From Hemerocallis citrina (taxonomy: Eukaryota > Streptophyta > Magnoliopsida > Asparagales > Asphodelaceae), in the NCBI GenBank assembly GCA_017893485.1, contig CM030366.1:75397227-75461226 (forward strand): a stretch of DNA of 64,000 nucleotides. The letters are read 5' to 3'. Positions 12,515 to 25,800 of the stretch are shown one piece after another; within the stretch, counting starts at the first letter, position 1, and every line of letters starts with the position of its first letter. Below the pieces are notes generated by a model. That model was not told the DNA's origin. It saw nothing but the letters and a program-made list of their open reading frames with translations, and did not search any database. The position numbers were made by a program, and so were the translations under genes.

Positions 12515-12715
12515 ACGGGCTCAGCCCGGCCCGGCCCCCACACTAGGGGCCGGGGGCCAGGTCCGGGCCAATTCTTCTTACCTTGAGCCCGGCCCAGCCC
12601 ACGTTGGGAGGAGCCCGGCCTGGGTAAGCCCGAAACCGGTCAAAACCCGGTCAAACCCGGCTCAGCCCGGCCCGAATGGCCCGAATGCCATCCCGACGGT
12701 CGACCCGAATGCCAC
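12515..12715. repeat. GC-rich CCCGGCCC segment of the array unit
   Basis: A sharply GC-rich patch of repeated CCCGGCCC, GGGGCCGGGGG and CCCGAATG motifs sits inside otherwise AT-rich DNA. It recurs in every unit at the same offset (about 13993, 15472, 16951, and a shortened form near 18445). It contains many CG and CNG sites. Function unknown; it looks like a fragment of another element carried in the unit. Confidence 0.7.
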
Positions 12716-15700
12716 CCTAAGCTAGTCTTAGTCTAAATAAGATAATTGTAAGGTTTCCATTTTTGAATTTTTTGCCATCATAGGCCACTTTTTGATACTA
12801 TTTGCGTTTTTGGGCCAGGTCCCAAATTATTAGCGTTCGTGGGCTAGCCACTGCCACGTCAGCAGCGGCCGCTATTGGGAATAGCGGCCTTTTCATTTCG
12901 AGGTCGCTAATGGGAATAGCGACCTATGTTTTAAATTTTTTTGAATTTTTTGTTTGCCGTCGCTATTCCCACTAGCGACCTTAGTATAATGAGATTAGTC
13001 GGCTCGAATGAATGTATTGAGACACTTAGCGATTCCTAAAAAGTTTTCCCCAAAAATTTAAAACTGAGGTCGCTATTGGGAATAGGGACCTTAGTATACT
13101 AAGGTCGCTATTCCCAATAGCGACCTCAGTAGGAAACACAATCTACTTATTCTTTGTAAAATTTGCAAAATAGTTTTATAACTAAGGCCTCTACTGGGAA
13201 TAGCGACCTTAGTTAATAAAGATCTCTATTCCGAATAGCGACCTTAGTTTAAAAAAAAAATTGATTGTCATTTTTCAGAGAGCAAAAGCTCTCTAGATTT
13301 TGCTAAGTGCTAGAATACAACTCATTAAAGCTAAGGTCGCTAGTGGGAATAGCGACCTCAGATGGGGTCGTAACGACTTAAAAGCAATTAGAGGGCCCAT
13401 CTGAGGTCGCTATTGGGAATAACGACCTCAGTTGGAGGAGGTCGCTATTGGGAATATAATAATACACCAAAAATGAAAAATACCCTCAAAAATACCAAAA
13501 AAACGAAAAACAGGGGTTACATTGGATGAAAGCGGAAGAGACGACCCAAGACTTACTTGAAGCACAAACTGGAGGTGGATCAACAAGTAGCGATGAATGA
13601 ACGATTACATTTAGTTAATTTACATTAAAATGTTGTTCAATTAATTGTAATTAATTGGGAAATTTAGGGTGATGAGATTCTATATTTAGGTTAAGTTGAA
13701 GTGCACGACAATAGTCCAATGCATTCTCTTCGATCTAAGTAGAGGCCATCCGGTTCTTTAAATTCAAGTAATTCCCTTGATTTGTAATTTGATTAATTGA
13801 TCTAAATAGACAAATTTGTATGAATTTTATTCATGTACTTAATTTTATTCAAGAAGTTCAAATTTATTTAATCATTTACTTTATTTATTCATGTACTTCA
13901 ATTATTTATGAAATTTTATTCTTTGCAATTGTTATGAAATTACAAATCCGTATACTTGTTCTTTAATAATACTTAAAAAAAATATCCCTATACACGGGCT
14001 CAGCCCGGCCCGGCCCCCACACTAGGGGCCGGGGGCCAGGTCCGGGCCAATTCTTCTTACCTTGAGCCCGGCCCAGCCCACGTTGGGAGGAGCCCGGCCT
14101 GGGTAAGCCCGGAACCGGTCAAAACCCGATCAAACCCGGCTCAGCCCGGCCCGAATGGCCCGAATGCCATCCCGACGGTCGACCCGAATGCCACCCTAAG
14201 CTAGTCTTAGTCTAAATAAGATAATTGTAAGGTTTCCATTTTTGAATTTTTTGCCGTCATAGGCCACTTTTTGATACTATTTGCGTTTTTGGGCCAGGTC
14301 CCAAACTATTAGCGTTCGTGGGCTAGCCACTGCCACGTCAGCAGCGGCCGCTATTGGGAATAGCGGCCTCTTCATTTCGAGGTCGCTAATGGGAATAGCG
14401 ACCTATGTTTTAAATTTTTTTGAATTTTTTGTTTGCCGTCGCTATTCCCACTAGCGACCTTAGTATAATGAGATTAGTCGGCTCGAATGAATGTATTGAG
14501 ACACTTAGCGATTCCTAAAAAGTTTTCCCCAAAAATTTAAAACTGAGGTCGCTATTGGGAATAGGGACCTTAGTATACTAAGGTCGCTATTCCCAATAGC
14601 GACCTCAGTAGGAAACACAATCTACTTATTCTTTGTAAAATTTGCAAAATAATTTTATAACTAAGGCCTCTACTGGGAATAGCGACCTTAGTTAATAAAG
14701 ATCTCTATTTCGAATAGCGACCTTAGTTTAAAAAAAAAATTGATTGTCATTTTTCAGAGAGCAAAAGCTCTCTAGATTTTGCTAAGTGCTAGAATACAAC
14801 TCATTAAAGCTAAGGTCGCTAGTGGGAATAGCGACCTCAGATGGGGTCGTAACGACTTAAAAGCAATTAGAGGGCCCATCTGAGGTCGCTATTGGGAATA
14901 ACGACCTCAGTTGGAGGAGGTCGCTATTGGGAATATAATAATACACCAAAAATGAAAAATACCCTCAAAAATACCAAAAAAATGAAAAACAGGGGTAACA
15001 TTGGATGAAAGCGGAAGAGACGACCCAAGACTTACTTGAAGCACAAACTGGAGGTGGATCAACAAGTAGCGTTGAATGAACGATTACATTTAGTTAATTT
15101 ACATTAAAATGTTGTTCAATTAATTGTAATTAATTGGGAAATTTAGGGTGATGAGATTCTATATTTAGGTTAAGTTGAAGTGCACGACAATAGTCCAATG
15201 CATTCTCTTCGATCTAAGTAGAGGCCATCCGGTTCTTTAAATTCAAGTAATTCCCTTGATTTGTAATTTGATTAATTGATCTAAATAGACAAATTTGTAT
15301 GAATTTTATTCATGTACTTAATTTTATTCAAGAAGTTCAAATTTATTTAATCATTTACTTTATTTATTCATGTACTTCAATTATTTATGAAATTTTATTC
15401 TTTGCAATTGTTATGAAATTACAAATCCATATACTTGTTCTTTAATAATACTTAAAAAAAATATCCCTATACACGGGCTCAGCCCGGCCCGGCCCCCACA
15501 CTAGGGGCCGGGGGCCAGGTCCGGGCCAATTCTTCTTACCTTGAGCCCGGCCCAGCCCACGTTGGGAGGAGCCCGGCCTGGGTAAGCCCGGAACCGGTCA
15601 AAACCCGGTCAAACCCGGCTCAGCCCGGCCCGAATGGCCCGAATGCCATCCCGACGGTCGACCCGAATGCCACCCTAAGCTAGTCTTAGTCTAAATAAGA

Positions 15701-17500
15701 TAATTGTAAGGTTTCCATTTTTGAATTTTTTGCCGTCATAGGCCACTTTTTGATACTATTTGCATTTTTGGGCCAGGTCCCAAACTATTAGCGTTCGTGG
15801 GCTAGCCACTGCCACGTCAGCAGCGGCCGCTATTGGGAATAGCGGCCTTTTCATTTCGAGGTCGCTAATGGGAATAGCGACCTATGTTTTAAATTTTTTT
15901 GAATTTTTTGTTTGCCGTCGCTATTCCCACTAGCGACCTTAGTATAATGAGATTAGTCGGCTCGAATGAATGTATTGAGACACTTAGCGATTCCTAAAAA
16001 GTTTTCCCCAAAAATTTAAAACTGAGGTCGCTATTGGGAATAGCGAGCTTAGTATACTAAGGTCGCTATTCCCAATAGCGACCTCAGTAGGAAACACAAT
16101 CTACTTATTCTTTGTAAAATTTGCAAAATAGTTTTATAACTAAGGCCTCTACTGGGAATAGCGACCTTAGTTAATAAAGATCTCTATTCCGAATAGCGAC
16201 CTTAGTTTAAAAAAAAAATTGATTGTCATTTTTCAGAGAGCAAAAGCTCTCTAGATTTTGCTAAGTGCTAGAATACAACTCATTAAAGCTACGGTCGCTA
16301 GTGGGAATAGCGACCTCAGATGGGGTCGTAACGACTTAAAAGCAATTAGAGGGCCCATCTGAGGTCGCTATTGGGAATAACGACCTCAGTTGGAGGAGGT
16401 CGCTATTGGGAATATAATAATACACCAAAAATGAAAAATACCCTCAAAAATACCAAAAAAACGAAAAACAGGGGTTACATTGGATGAAAGCGGAAGAGAC
16501 AACCCAAGACTTACTTGAAGCACAAACTGGAGGTGGATCAACAAGTAGCGATGAATGAACGATTACATTTAGTTAATTTACATTAAAATGTTGTTCAATT
16601 AATTGTAATTAATTGGGAAATTTAGGGTGATGAGATTCTATATTTAGGTTAAGTTGAAGTGCACGACAATAGTCCAATGCATTCTCTTCGATCTAAGTAG
16701 AGGCCATCCGGTTCTTTAAATTCAAGTAATTCCCTTGATTTGTAATTTGATTAATTGATCTAAATAGACAAATTTGTATGAATTTTATTCATGTACTTAA
16801 TTTTATTCAAGAAGTTCAAATTTATTTAATCATTTACTTTATTTATTCATGTACTTCAATTATTTATGAAATTTTATTCTTTGCAATTGTTATGAAATTA
16901 CAAATCCATATACTTGTTCTTTAATAATACTTAAAAAAAATATCCCTATACACGGGCTCAGCCCGGCCCGGCCCCCACACTAGGGGCCGGGGGCCAGGTC
17001 CGGGCCAATTCTTCTTACCTTGAGCCCGGCCCAGCCCACGTTGGGAGGAGCCCGGCCTGGGTAAGCCCGGAACCGGTCAAAACCCGGTCAAACCCGGCTC
17101 AGCCCGGCCCGAATGGCCCGAATGCCATCCCGACGGTCGACCCGAATGCCACCCTAAGCTAGTCTTAGTCTAAATAAGATAATTGTAAGGTTTCCATTTT
17201 TGAATTTTTTGCCGTCATAGGCCACTTTTTGATACTATTTGCGTTTTTGGGCCAGGTCCCAAACTATTAGCGTTCGTGGGCTAGCCACTGCCACGTCAGC
17301 AGCGGCCGCTATTGGGAATAGCGGCCTTTTCATTTCGAGGTCGCTAATGGGAATAGCGACCTATGTTTTAAATTTTTTTGAATTTTTTGTTTGCCGTCGC
17401 TATTCCCACTAGCGACCTTAGTATAATGAGATTAGTCGGCTCGAATGAATGTATTGAGACACTTAGCGATTCCTAAAAAGTTTTCCCCAAAAATTTCAAA

Positions 17501-17566
17501 CTGAGGTCGCTATTGGGAATAGCGACCTTAGTATACTAAGGTCGCTATTCCCAATAGCGACCTCAG
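17501..17566. repeat. perfect 66-bp palindrome in the array unit (example copy)
   Basis: The two 33-base arms starting CTGAGGTCGCTATT are exact reverse complements with no spacer, meeting at GTATAC. Copy five (18965-19030) is also perfect. Copies one and two (about 13065 and 14545) and copy three (about 16023) carry one mismatch each. Such a sequence can extrude a cruciform, or fold as RNA into a hairpin of siRNA-precursor size. Confidence 0.9.
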
Positions 17567-19386
17567 TAGGAAACACAATCTACTTATTCTTTGTAAAATT
17601 TGCAAAATAGTTTTATAACTAAGGCCTCTACTGGGAATAGCGACCTTAGTTAATAAAGATCTCTATTCCGAATAGCGACCTTAGTTTAAAAAAAAAATTG
17701 ATTGTCATTTTTCAGAGAGCAAAAGCTCTCTAGATTTTGCTAAGTGCTAGAATACAACTCATTAAAGCTAAGGTCGCTAGTGGTAATAGCGACCTCAGAT
17801 GGGGTCGTAACGACTTAAAAGCAATTAAAGGGCCCATCTGAGGTCGCTATTGGGAATAACGACCTCAGTTGGAGGAGGTCGCTATTGGGAATATAATAAT
17901 ACACCAAAAATGAAAAATACCCTCAAAAATACCAAAAAAACGAAAAACAGGGGTTACATTGGATGAAAGCGGAAGAGACGACCCAAGACTTACTTGAAGC
18001 ACAAGCTGGAGGTGGATCACAAGTAGCAATGAATGAACGATTACATTTAGTTAATTTACATTAAAATGTTGTTCAATTAATTGTAATTAATTGGGAAATT
18101 TAGGGTGATGAGATTCTATATTTAGGTTAAGTTGAAGTGCACGACAATAGTCCAATGCATTCTCTTCGATCTAAGTAGAGGCCATCTGGTTCTTTAAATT
18201 TAAGTAATTCCCTTGATTTGTAATTTGATTAATTGATCTAAATAGACAAATTTGTATGAATTTTATTCATGTACTTAATTTTATTCAAGAAGTTCAAATT
18301 TATTTAATCATTTACTTTATTTATTCATGTACTTCATGTACTTCAATTATTTATGAAATTTTATTCTTTGCAATCGTTATGAAATTACAAATCCATATAC
18401 TTGTTCTTTAATAATACTTAAAAAAAAATATCCTTATACACGGGCTCAGCCCGGCCCGGCCCCCACACTAGGGGCCGGGGGCCAGGTCCAGGCCAAGGCT
18501 TCTTACCTTGAGCCCGGCCCAGCCCACGTTGGGAGGAGCCCGGAACCGGTCAAAACCTGGTCAAACCCTGCTCGGCCCGGCCCGAATGCCATCCCGACGG
18601 TCGACCCGAATGCCACCCTAAGCTAGTCTTAGTCTAAATAAGATAATTGTAAGGTTTCCATTTTTGAATTTTTTGCCGTCATAGGCCACTTTTTGATACT
18701 ATTTGCGTTTTTGGGCCAGGTCCCAAACTATTAGCGTTCAAGGGCTAGCCACTGCCACGTCAGCAGCGGCCGCTATTGGGAATAGCGGCCTCTTCATTTC
18801 GAGGTCGCTAATGGGAATATCGACCTATGTTTTAAATTTTTTTGAATTTTTTGTTTGCCGTCGCTATTCCCACTAGCGACCTTAGTATAATGAGATTAGT
18901 CGGCTCGATTGAATGTATTGAGACACTTAGCGATTCCTAAAAAGTTTTTCCCAAAAATTTAAAACTGAGGTCGCTATTGGGAATAGCGACCTTAGTATAC
19001 TAAGGTCGCTATTCCCAATAGCGACCTCAGTAGGAAACACAATCTACTTATTCTTTGTAAAATTTGCAAAATAGTTTTATAACTAAGGCCTCTACTGGGA
19101 ATAGCGACCTTAGTTAATAAAGATCTCTATTCCGAATAGCGACCTTAGTTTAAAAAAAAAATTGATTGTCATTTTTCAGAGAGCAAAAGCTATCTAGATT
19201 TTGCTAAGTGCTAGAATACAACTCATTAAAGCTAAGGTCGCTAGTGGGAATAACGACCTCAGATGGGGTCGTAACGACTTAAAAGCAATTAGAGGGCCCA
19301 TCTGAGGTCGCTATTGGGAATAGCGACCTCAGTTGGAGGAGGGCGCTAGTGGCATTAGCGACCTCCTTTACACATACTCAGCCCAA

Positions 19387-19387
<1 letters not shown>

Positions 19388-19418
<31 letters not shown>
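19388..19418 (+). repeat. 31-nt poly-C run
   Basis: An uninterrupted run of about 31 cytosines lies inside the MULE just after the tandem array. It can form G-quadruplex/i-motif structures and is prone to length error in sequencing, so the exact count is doubtful. Confidence 0.85.
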
Positions 19419-19419
<1 letters not shown>

Positions 19420-19588
19420 TACTCTACCAAGTGTGGGAGTACAAATTTGGTGGGTATGAAGATGCCGCTATTCCCAATAGCGACCGCTGCTGCCGTGGAC
19501 AGTGGCTAGCCCACGAACGCTAATAGTTTGGGACCTGTCTAAAAACGCAAATACTATCGAAAAAGTGGCCTAGTACGGCAAAAAATTC

Positions 19589-19883
19589 TCCATCTTTCAT
19601 CCACCATCTTCACAACCATTTCCAGAGAATACCTAATAAAGAAAAGAAATAAATTTGTGGTAAAAGAATGCCCAAAACCCATCCTTTACTTCTTCTCTTC
19701 TTTTAGAATTATCCCTTCTCAGTAATTTAGGAATTATTGCTAAAATTTAATCAATTAGTTTATTTTCGACCCAATATTTTTTATTTGTTTAATTGTTTAA
19801 TTCTTTAATTGTTCTTTGTTAATTTCATGCAGATTTGATCACTAATTTCTCAGATTGTGGAGCATTTTGTTGTTGCATTGGAG
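19589..19883 (+). promoter_or_regulatory. DRM upstream region and 5' leader, abutting the MULE end
   Basis: Between the MULE end and the inferred start codon lie only 295 bp. The stretch contains pyrimidine-rich leader-like sequence (19670-19720) and a possible leader intron from GTAAAAG (19660) to TTTCATGCAG (19832). If this is the leader, the core promoter must lie within the MULE terminus or the tandem array. No TATA box is obvious. The transcription start is inferred, not seen. Confidence 0.45.
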
Positions 19884-22800
19884 ATGGTAGTTCTTCTTTA
19901 TTGTGGAAAACTAAGGACAAGACCCTTTTCATTTCATTAACTAGATTATTTTTACTTTTTACTTTTATTATTGTTACTTCTTTTTATGTGCTTGACTCTG
20001 TTTAGAAATTTCCACCACGTTCAGACTTTTAGGGTTTGTTTGGAGAAATTTTTTTATGCCCATTTGGTCATATGATGAATTTATGGGAAGAAAACAGTGA
20101 GGACTGCCTTTGGTCTCCTAAAAACATGGGCCCCTGCATGATCTCCTTGAGAATGGAGAGGATCATGTGGGGCACCAATCTTGTGGAGATCCAGAGGCTT
20201 GTTTCTCATTTTATTGAGATCACATGCCCTAGTAGGCAGAAAATTGTTCTCACATGAGATGGAGTTAGATAGCAAGAGGAGAGCTATGTAGGATAATATG
20301 AGATATCTTTGTCTTGGCTGTATGGGTTATTGAGGCTTTGTTTTGGAGTTGAAGTATCTTGAGTTATCTTAACTTGAAATTCGAGATATCGAGAAGTGTC
20401 TAATGAGTTATCTTACATTGTAGATGAAGTTTATGAAATGTTCATTGTTCAATTTTCTTGGTTTATCTAGGACTGGTCCAGTGATAGTGATGTGAGCCTT
20501 GAATCTGATTGGGATGAGGAGGCAGAAACAGTCACTTCTCCTAATCTGGTCGCCAGCCCATCAAATAAGGTGATATTTTTCTCTGGACTTATTGGTATAA
20601 AGTTCAATTACTTTGATCAGAATAATAGTTTTGTTCTCATTAACTGCTTGTAGGTAATTGAGACATACTTTTGGTTAGGCGTTTCTTGCATTTTTACTTA
20701 AATTAAAACTTTTAGTTATACGCTTCTTGATTTTCTGCTTAAATTAAATTCAGTATGATCTCACAATCTTCATCTAAGCCTTGTCCCATCATCTAAGTGT
20801 AACATCATAAAATCATAATCATCATCTAAGCCTTCTCCCATCAAATGTGGTCCACTATGGAGACAAAGCAACTTGACATTTGATTTAGTTTTACAACTAG
20901 CTGTTCACTTGGAGTCAATCCTCTGTACTTGGCTACAAACTAAGAACAGAATAAGGGTTTGTCTTAATCTACGAAAGATCATTTGATAACCTTCAAATTG
21001 TGCTAGACTATGAGGAGAGTCTAGTATGTCTTTCATGAAGAATTACATTCACTATGGAAGATGTAAAGCCTAAATCCAAAATCAAATAGGAGACTTTTAA
21101 ATGTATCATCATCAACTCTACAAATATTTGGTAGTTAGAAGTTTTTTTTAGAAGATAGAATTGACTTTTCCCAGTTTTATTTCAAAGTCAGTACTGATCT
21201 TTGGGGAATTTCACCAATCATTTGGTTTCCTATTGACTGTTCCGCTCTTTAAAAAAAAAGGCTACTGTTATTGTCTTGAAATAGGCAAGTAACGTTTTGG
21301 TTTGGAAGTTAAAGGTACAAATATATACAATAACTAAAACAATAGAGCCTTTATCCACCAAAATTGTGACGTTGGCTAAAATGGGGTTGTTTACTCCATT
21401 CAGTTTCGTTAAAGGAAAACACATCTTTTAAGTTAGAACCTATGATGTCTGCTTTTGTTGTTTTACTTCATTTTCGTTTTGTTATGTCTCTAACCATAGT
21501 CTCTCCATTTTCCAAATTGTTCTCGTAGATACACTGTATTATTGCACATGTTTAAACATTTGCAAGCAGTTGTCTGACAATTTAATCTCATCTTAGTCAT
21601 CTCTGACTTCCTAAAATTGTGTTCATTTCTTATCAGAAGTTTCATTAATAGTCCATTTAGACGTTCATATTTTGGTTAGACTGTGCTCTTAACTTGTTGC
21701 TTCCTAATTGCCAAACACTCCAGTACCATGAAGCATTGCTCTCTCTCTCTCTCTCTCCTTCTCTCTCTCGCATAAGTGAGAAATGGAATTCTTCTCCGAA
21801 AGAAAAGCTGAGAAATGAAATTATCGTCTTTTTTTTAATAGGGAACCATTATCTTCATTTTTGTTGGACATAGTGACAATTTGAAAACAAGAAAACAAAA
21901 ATTCAATGTGGAGTCCTCAAATCTTTTTACTGATTACTTTTTGTTCTTATTTAACTATTTTTATTGCTTGCTTTGGGGTTTTTTAAAGGTTTCAGAAGCA
22001 GGTCCTTCTCATACAAAGTGCACATCTCATTTGAGTGAGATGGGGTTTTCTAAAGAATTGGTGGAAGCAGCTATCAAACAAAATAGTATGTACTCTTTCA
22101 AAATACAATTGATATACTCTATTTGTGGCATTATACATAATCTGTTTTGTACACTGCAGGAGAAGGAGATACGGAAGGTGTACTTGAGACATTACTTACA
22201 TATCAAGTATGTTTCACTTATAATTGTTATCACTTTTGAGATTTCTATAGTTGACCTTTGTACTTCTTTATTCTTTTGGGATGTGCATTGCTAATTTAAA
22301 TTCTGTACCAATATGGAAAAGTGTTTTAGTTATATCCTAATCTAATCTTGTTCATTTATTCGACCCAAGTATGTAGAGCTTGAGATGTTGATTGTCTGAA
22401 GCTAGAATGGATCATAGGGTATCTTTGAAGAGTTTGATTAAAACTCTTTTCCCAAACGTTTGGAGTGGCTATATGAATCCTTCTTTTCTATTCAACTTTA
22501 CATGGAGTGCTTGATTATAAAAAATCAAAATTTGGATTTCTGTTCCCAAATATCAGCACGACTTTTGACTTTTGAGTTAGGGATTAACACATTATCTTTT
22601 TTGCTTCTTTTGCATACTATTATCATCATTGTCATTTCATCTCCGTACCATATTATATGTTTACATTGTTGAAGATGTAGTCTTGTTATATTTTGTTGTG
22701 CGAAGGGAGATGATGGCCTTAATTGTTTAAAATAGTAATTTAAATCTAGTTTAATTAGATAAGGATTAAAAAGGACTTTTGCTTTTATTGAGAGTTTATT

Positions 22801-25800
22801 AGTTTTAAAGTTCAAGTTAAAGTTTGATCAATAGTTAGTTAGGATAACTATTATTTTTGATAATCATGAGTTAGTTTTATAATGGTTCGACAACAACAAC
22901 AACAATAACAACTGCAAAGCCTTTTTTCCAACTAGTTGGGGTCGGCTACATGAATCCTGATTTTTCATTCTGCTCGGTTTAGCGCACTATCTTCTGTAAG
23001 GTCACAAGCTATCATATCTTTTCTCACAGTTTTCACTCAAGCTAGTTTATGTTTTCCACTACCCTTAACTCTACCCTCAATACTTACCAAATCACTCTTT
23101 CAAACGGGAGCACTACTAGGTCTACGTATGACATGTCCGAACCACCTGAGACGATTCTCTCTTAACTTATCTTGGATTGGAGCTACCTTTGGCATGTCTC
23201 GTATATGCTCGTTTCTAATTCTATCATTCTTTGTTTTACCATGCATTCATCTTAACATCCTCATTCCTGCTATACTCATTTTTTAGACATGTTGTTTCTT
23301 TGTTGCTCAATACTCTGCTTCATACATCATTGCCGGCCTAACAGCCGTTCTATAAAATTTTTCCTTCAACTTCAAAGGTATTTAGTTTTATAAGAGTTTG
23401 AATTAGACATAAATTCTAAGTTAGTGGTGATATGTTGCCTATATAAAGGTTAGCATGAGTTATGTAATTAAGTAGATTAATAAGAGAGTTTGGCAATTAA
23501 TAAAGTTTGAATTTTTCATGGCTTCATATTGAGTAGTTTATTGCTTCATATTTTGTAGTTTGATGCAGCAGAAAAAATGTTTTTTAAAAAAGTACCAACT
23601 ATTTTATCAGAGCGGTAAGATCTGTTAGAGGTAGAAGATCTGAGCCGGAAGATCGAGTATCGCTGCTTAAAAGGCAAGAGTAAGAAGATCGTGTGATCGT
23701 TGCAAGAATTATAGAAGACATGTGACTGGAGAAGTTGAATTTATCAAACTACCTAAGATGGAGCGTCTGATAAAATGCTATATTGAAATTCATAGCTTAT
23801 GGAGAGCAATTTATGAAGATGAAGATAAATATTGGAAGTACTCCAAGGAATCCAAGAAAAGAAAAGTAGAACGTGTATTAGATATCCTCTGAGGCAAGAT
23901 GCACTATAAACTTTTGAAGTTAGTTGAAGGGTTGAAGTCTCGAACAGAAGTTTAGGAGAAACTTGAGGAGCTCGAAAGAAACGATAAATGTATGATTTTT
24001 TCGCATACCGAATATTGTTTTCATGATATCTACCATAATTTTTAATATGAATATGATGATGATTAGGAAGAATATTATCAATGTTAAGATGATGAGTTTG
24101 GAGAAGAAAAACTCTTTGAAAAGAAATAGTTGTTGCAGAGACTGAATATAAGCCAGTCAAAGGAGATGAAGAAAAGAAAGTAATAGCAACAAATATGAAC
24201 TTTAAAAGAAAGGATGAAAAAGAAAATGTAGAGGAAGAAAAGGATAAGGAAGTCAAAGTATAAAAATTTATTATCTGAAGAACATGTGAAATAAGTAGTA
24301 GAGATGGAAGAAGATGAGGAACAACAAGAAGTGGAGGCAGAAGATGTAGAACATGAAGTAGCAGAGACAGAACAAGTTGTTGAACATGAAGCAAACCAAG
24401 TAGATCGTAAGGAGGAAGACAAAGTAGGTGTAGTTATTCCTTCCATAGAAGAAAAGGGAGAAAAGAGAAGAGTAGGTTCCAGTTAGTCTTAAAACCTTAC
24501 ATCAGTTGGTACATTCATCCAGTACTACTTCATCAACTACATCCATTACAAATTGTGATTCACTCGTGTTTAAAGAAATTAGCGCAACAGAAAGGTGGGA
24601 AAATACCATAGATACAAAGATTGAAGTCATAGAGAAGAAAAGTACATGTGAGTTAATTGAAATTTCAAAATGGTACAAAATTGCAGGCGTGAAGCAGAAA
24701 ACCAAGTACATGCAAGATGGTTGGACTGATCGTCATAAAGAAAGAATCATGGTGAAGTACTACAAGAGAAAGCATGTGATTGATTATCATGAGGTGTTTG
24801 CTCCAGTTGCAAGGTTCAAATTAGTTGCTAAAAGTTGATTAGATTCATAAGATGGATGTGAAATCCGATTTTGTCAAGAGATGGGCAAATTTGAAACAAT
24901 TATTTTTCTTGGTGGGATGAGCAAAAGTTTTCATTTCAACTAGAGCTGCTATCGGGTCCTCCACTACTCGGATCCGGACCTGGTACCTCATGGGTAAAAA
25001 AAATGGACCCGGACCCGGACCCGGACTTACGAGAATCGGATCCGGGTCCGGGTCATAATTAAAAAAATCTACCCGTTGGGTCCAGTAGCGAAGAATAAAT
25101 ATTGGCACTTAAGTATTTTTGCATTTGGTACCCTACGGTGTCAACAATTTTTGCACTTAAGTACAAGAATAAATATTATATTTACACATATATCTTCAAC
25201 AATTACTATTTACATGTATATCCTTATAACTATATTATTCAAATTTCATATTTTTGGGTATTTTTTAACGGGTCCGGGTCGGGGTCGGTTCTATTTTTAG
25301 CGGACCCGAACCCGGGCCTGAACCCGGAAGTGCATCGGGTCTTATTTTATGATCCGGACACGGACCCGTATAGATCGGGTCGGTTCCGATCTAATGCCTG
25401 GTCGGGTCTGAGTCGGGTCCGGGTATCGGGTAAATGTGACAGTGCTAATTTCAATAGAGATGGTGACAGAGACAACAACATATGTGGGAGCTTTGACCTT
25501 GAGAGATGGTGATGGAGTTGGTGGTATATAAAACCAAAATTTTGAAGGCAGCAAAAGCATTTCGTGGTCGACTTATCAGCATTGGATCTAGTGTCACCTC
25601 ATGGCAATTAAAGATACTAAGCTGGCATTTTAGATTGCGCAAAAATAAATCTATTTTCTTTGTTTTTTGCAGGTTATCAAGCTATATGGTTGTAAGTAAT
25701 TTTTGAAGAACTAAAGCATCGTCAAGGTTGTGGCATTAAGTTATTCTGGGATAATAGTTTGGCAACTTCTTTAATGAAAAATTCAGTGTTCGATGAAAGG

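Larger units (their letters stand above)
11972..19351. repeat. five-copy 1479-bp tandem array spanning an LTR end and part of a MULE
   Basis: Unit starts (GGAATATAATAATACACC) lie at 11972, 13451, 14930, 16409 and 17888, exactly 1479 bp apart each time. The last unit is slightly shortened and leaves the pattern near 19343. Copies differ only at scattered single bases and a few small indels. Each unit contains the terminal ~70 bp of the LTR, about 720 bp of flank, and about 690 bp of the left part of the MULE. Internal junctions read ATTGGGAATATAATAATAC, joining MULE sequence (ATTGGGAATAGCG) to LTR sequence (AAGGAATATAATA) through the shared bases GGAATA. No coding frame of note exists in the unit. 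Confidence 0.95.
12765..19588. mobile_element. Mutator-like (MULE) fold-back element expanded by internal tandem duplication
   Basis: The left end (GAATTTTTTGCC... from 12765) and the right end (ending GGCAAAAAATTC at 19588) are inverted repeats of more than 100 bp. Both contain TTAGCGTTCGTGGGCTAGCC, or its complement, and a GCCGCTATT...AATAGCGGC hairpin. Flanking 9-mers are TCCATTTTT (12756-12764) and TCCATCTTT (19589-19597), matching at 8 of 9 positions, the target-duplication length of the Mutator superfamily. No transposase is present, so it is non-autonomous. Without the array it would be only about 0.9 kb. The interior consists of short palindromes around GGTCGCTATT / AATAGCGACC. Confidence 0.85.

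Noticed and set aside
11972..19351. Centromeric-type satellite
   Set aside because: Only five units of 1479 bp with clear LTR and MULE content; a local duplication, not a satellite monomer.
20036..20275. Overlapping 64-73-residue frames in DRM intron 1
   Set aside because: They lie between the inferred ATG exon and exon 2 and show no domain; intron sequence is the simpler reading.
23753..24446. Long Ser/Phe/Leu-rich open frames on the minus strand (213 and 120 residues)
   Set aside because: They mirror an acidic, Glu-rich degenerate stretch of the Copia element on the + strand (GAAGAA-type codons read backwards). No family signature.
24304..24486. Glu-rich 60-residue frame ([17 protein letters not shown])
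   Set aside because: Low-complexity interior of the decayed Copia element; not an independent gene.
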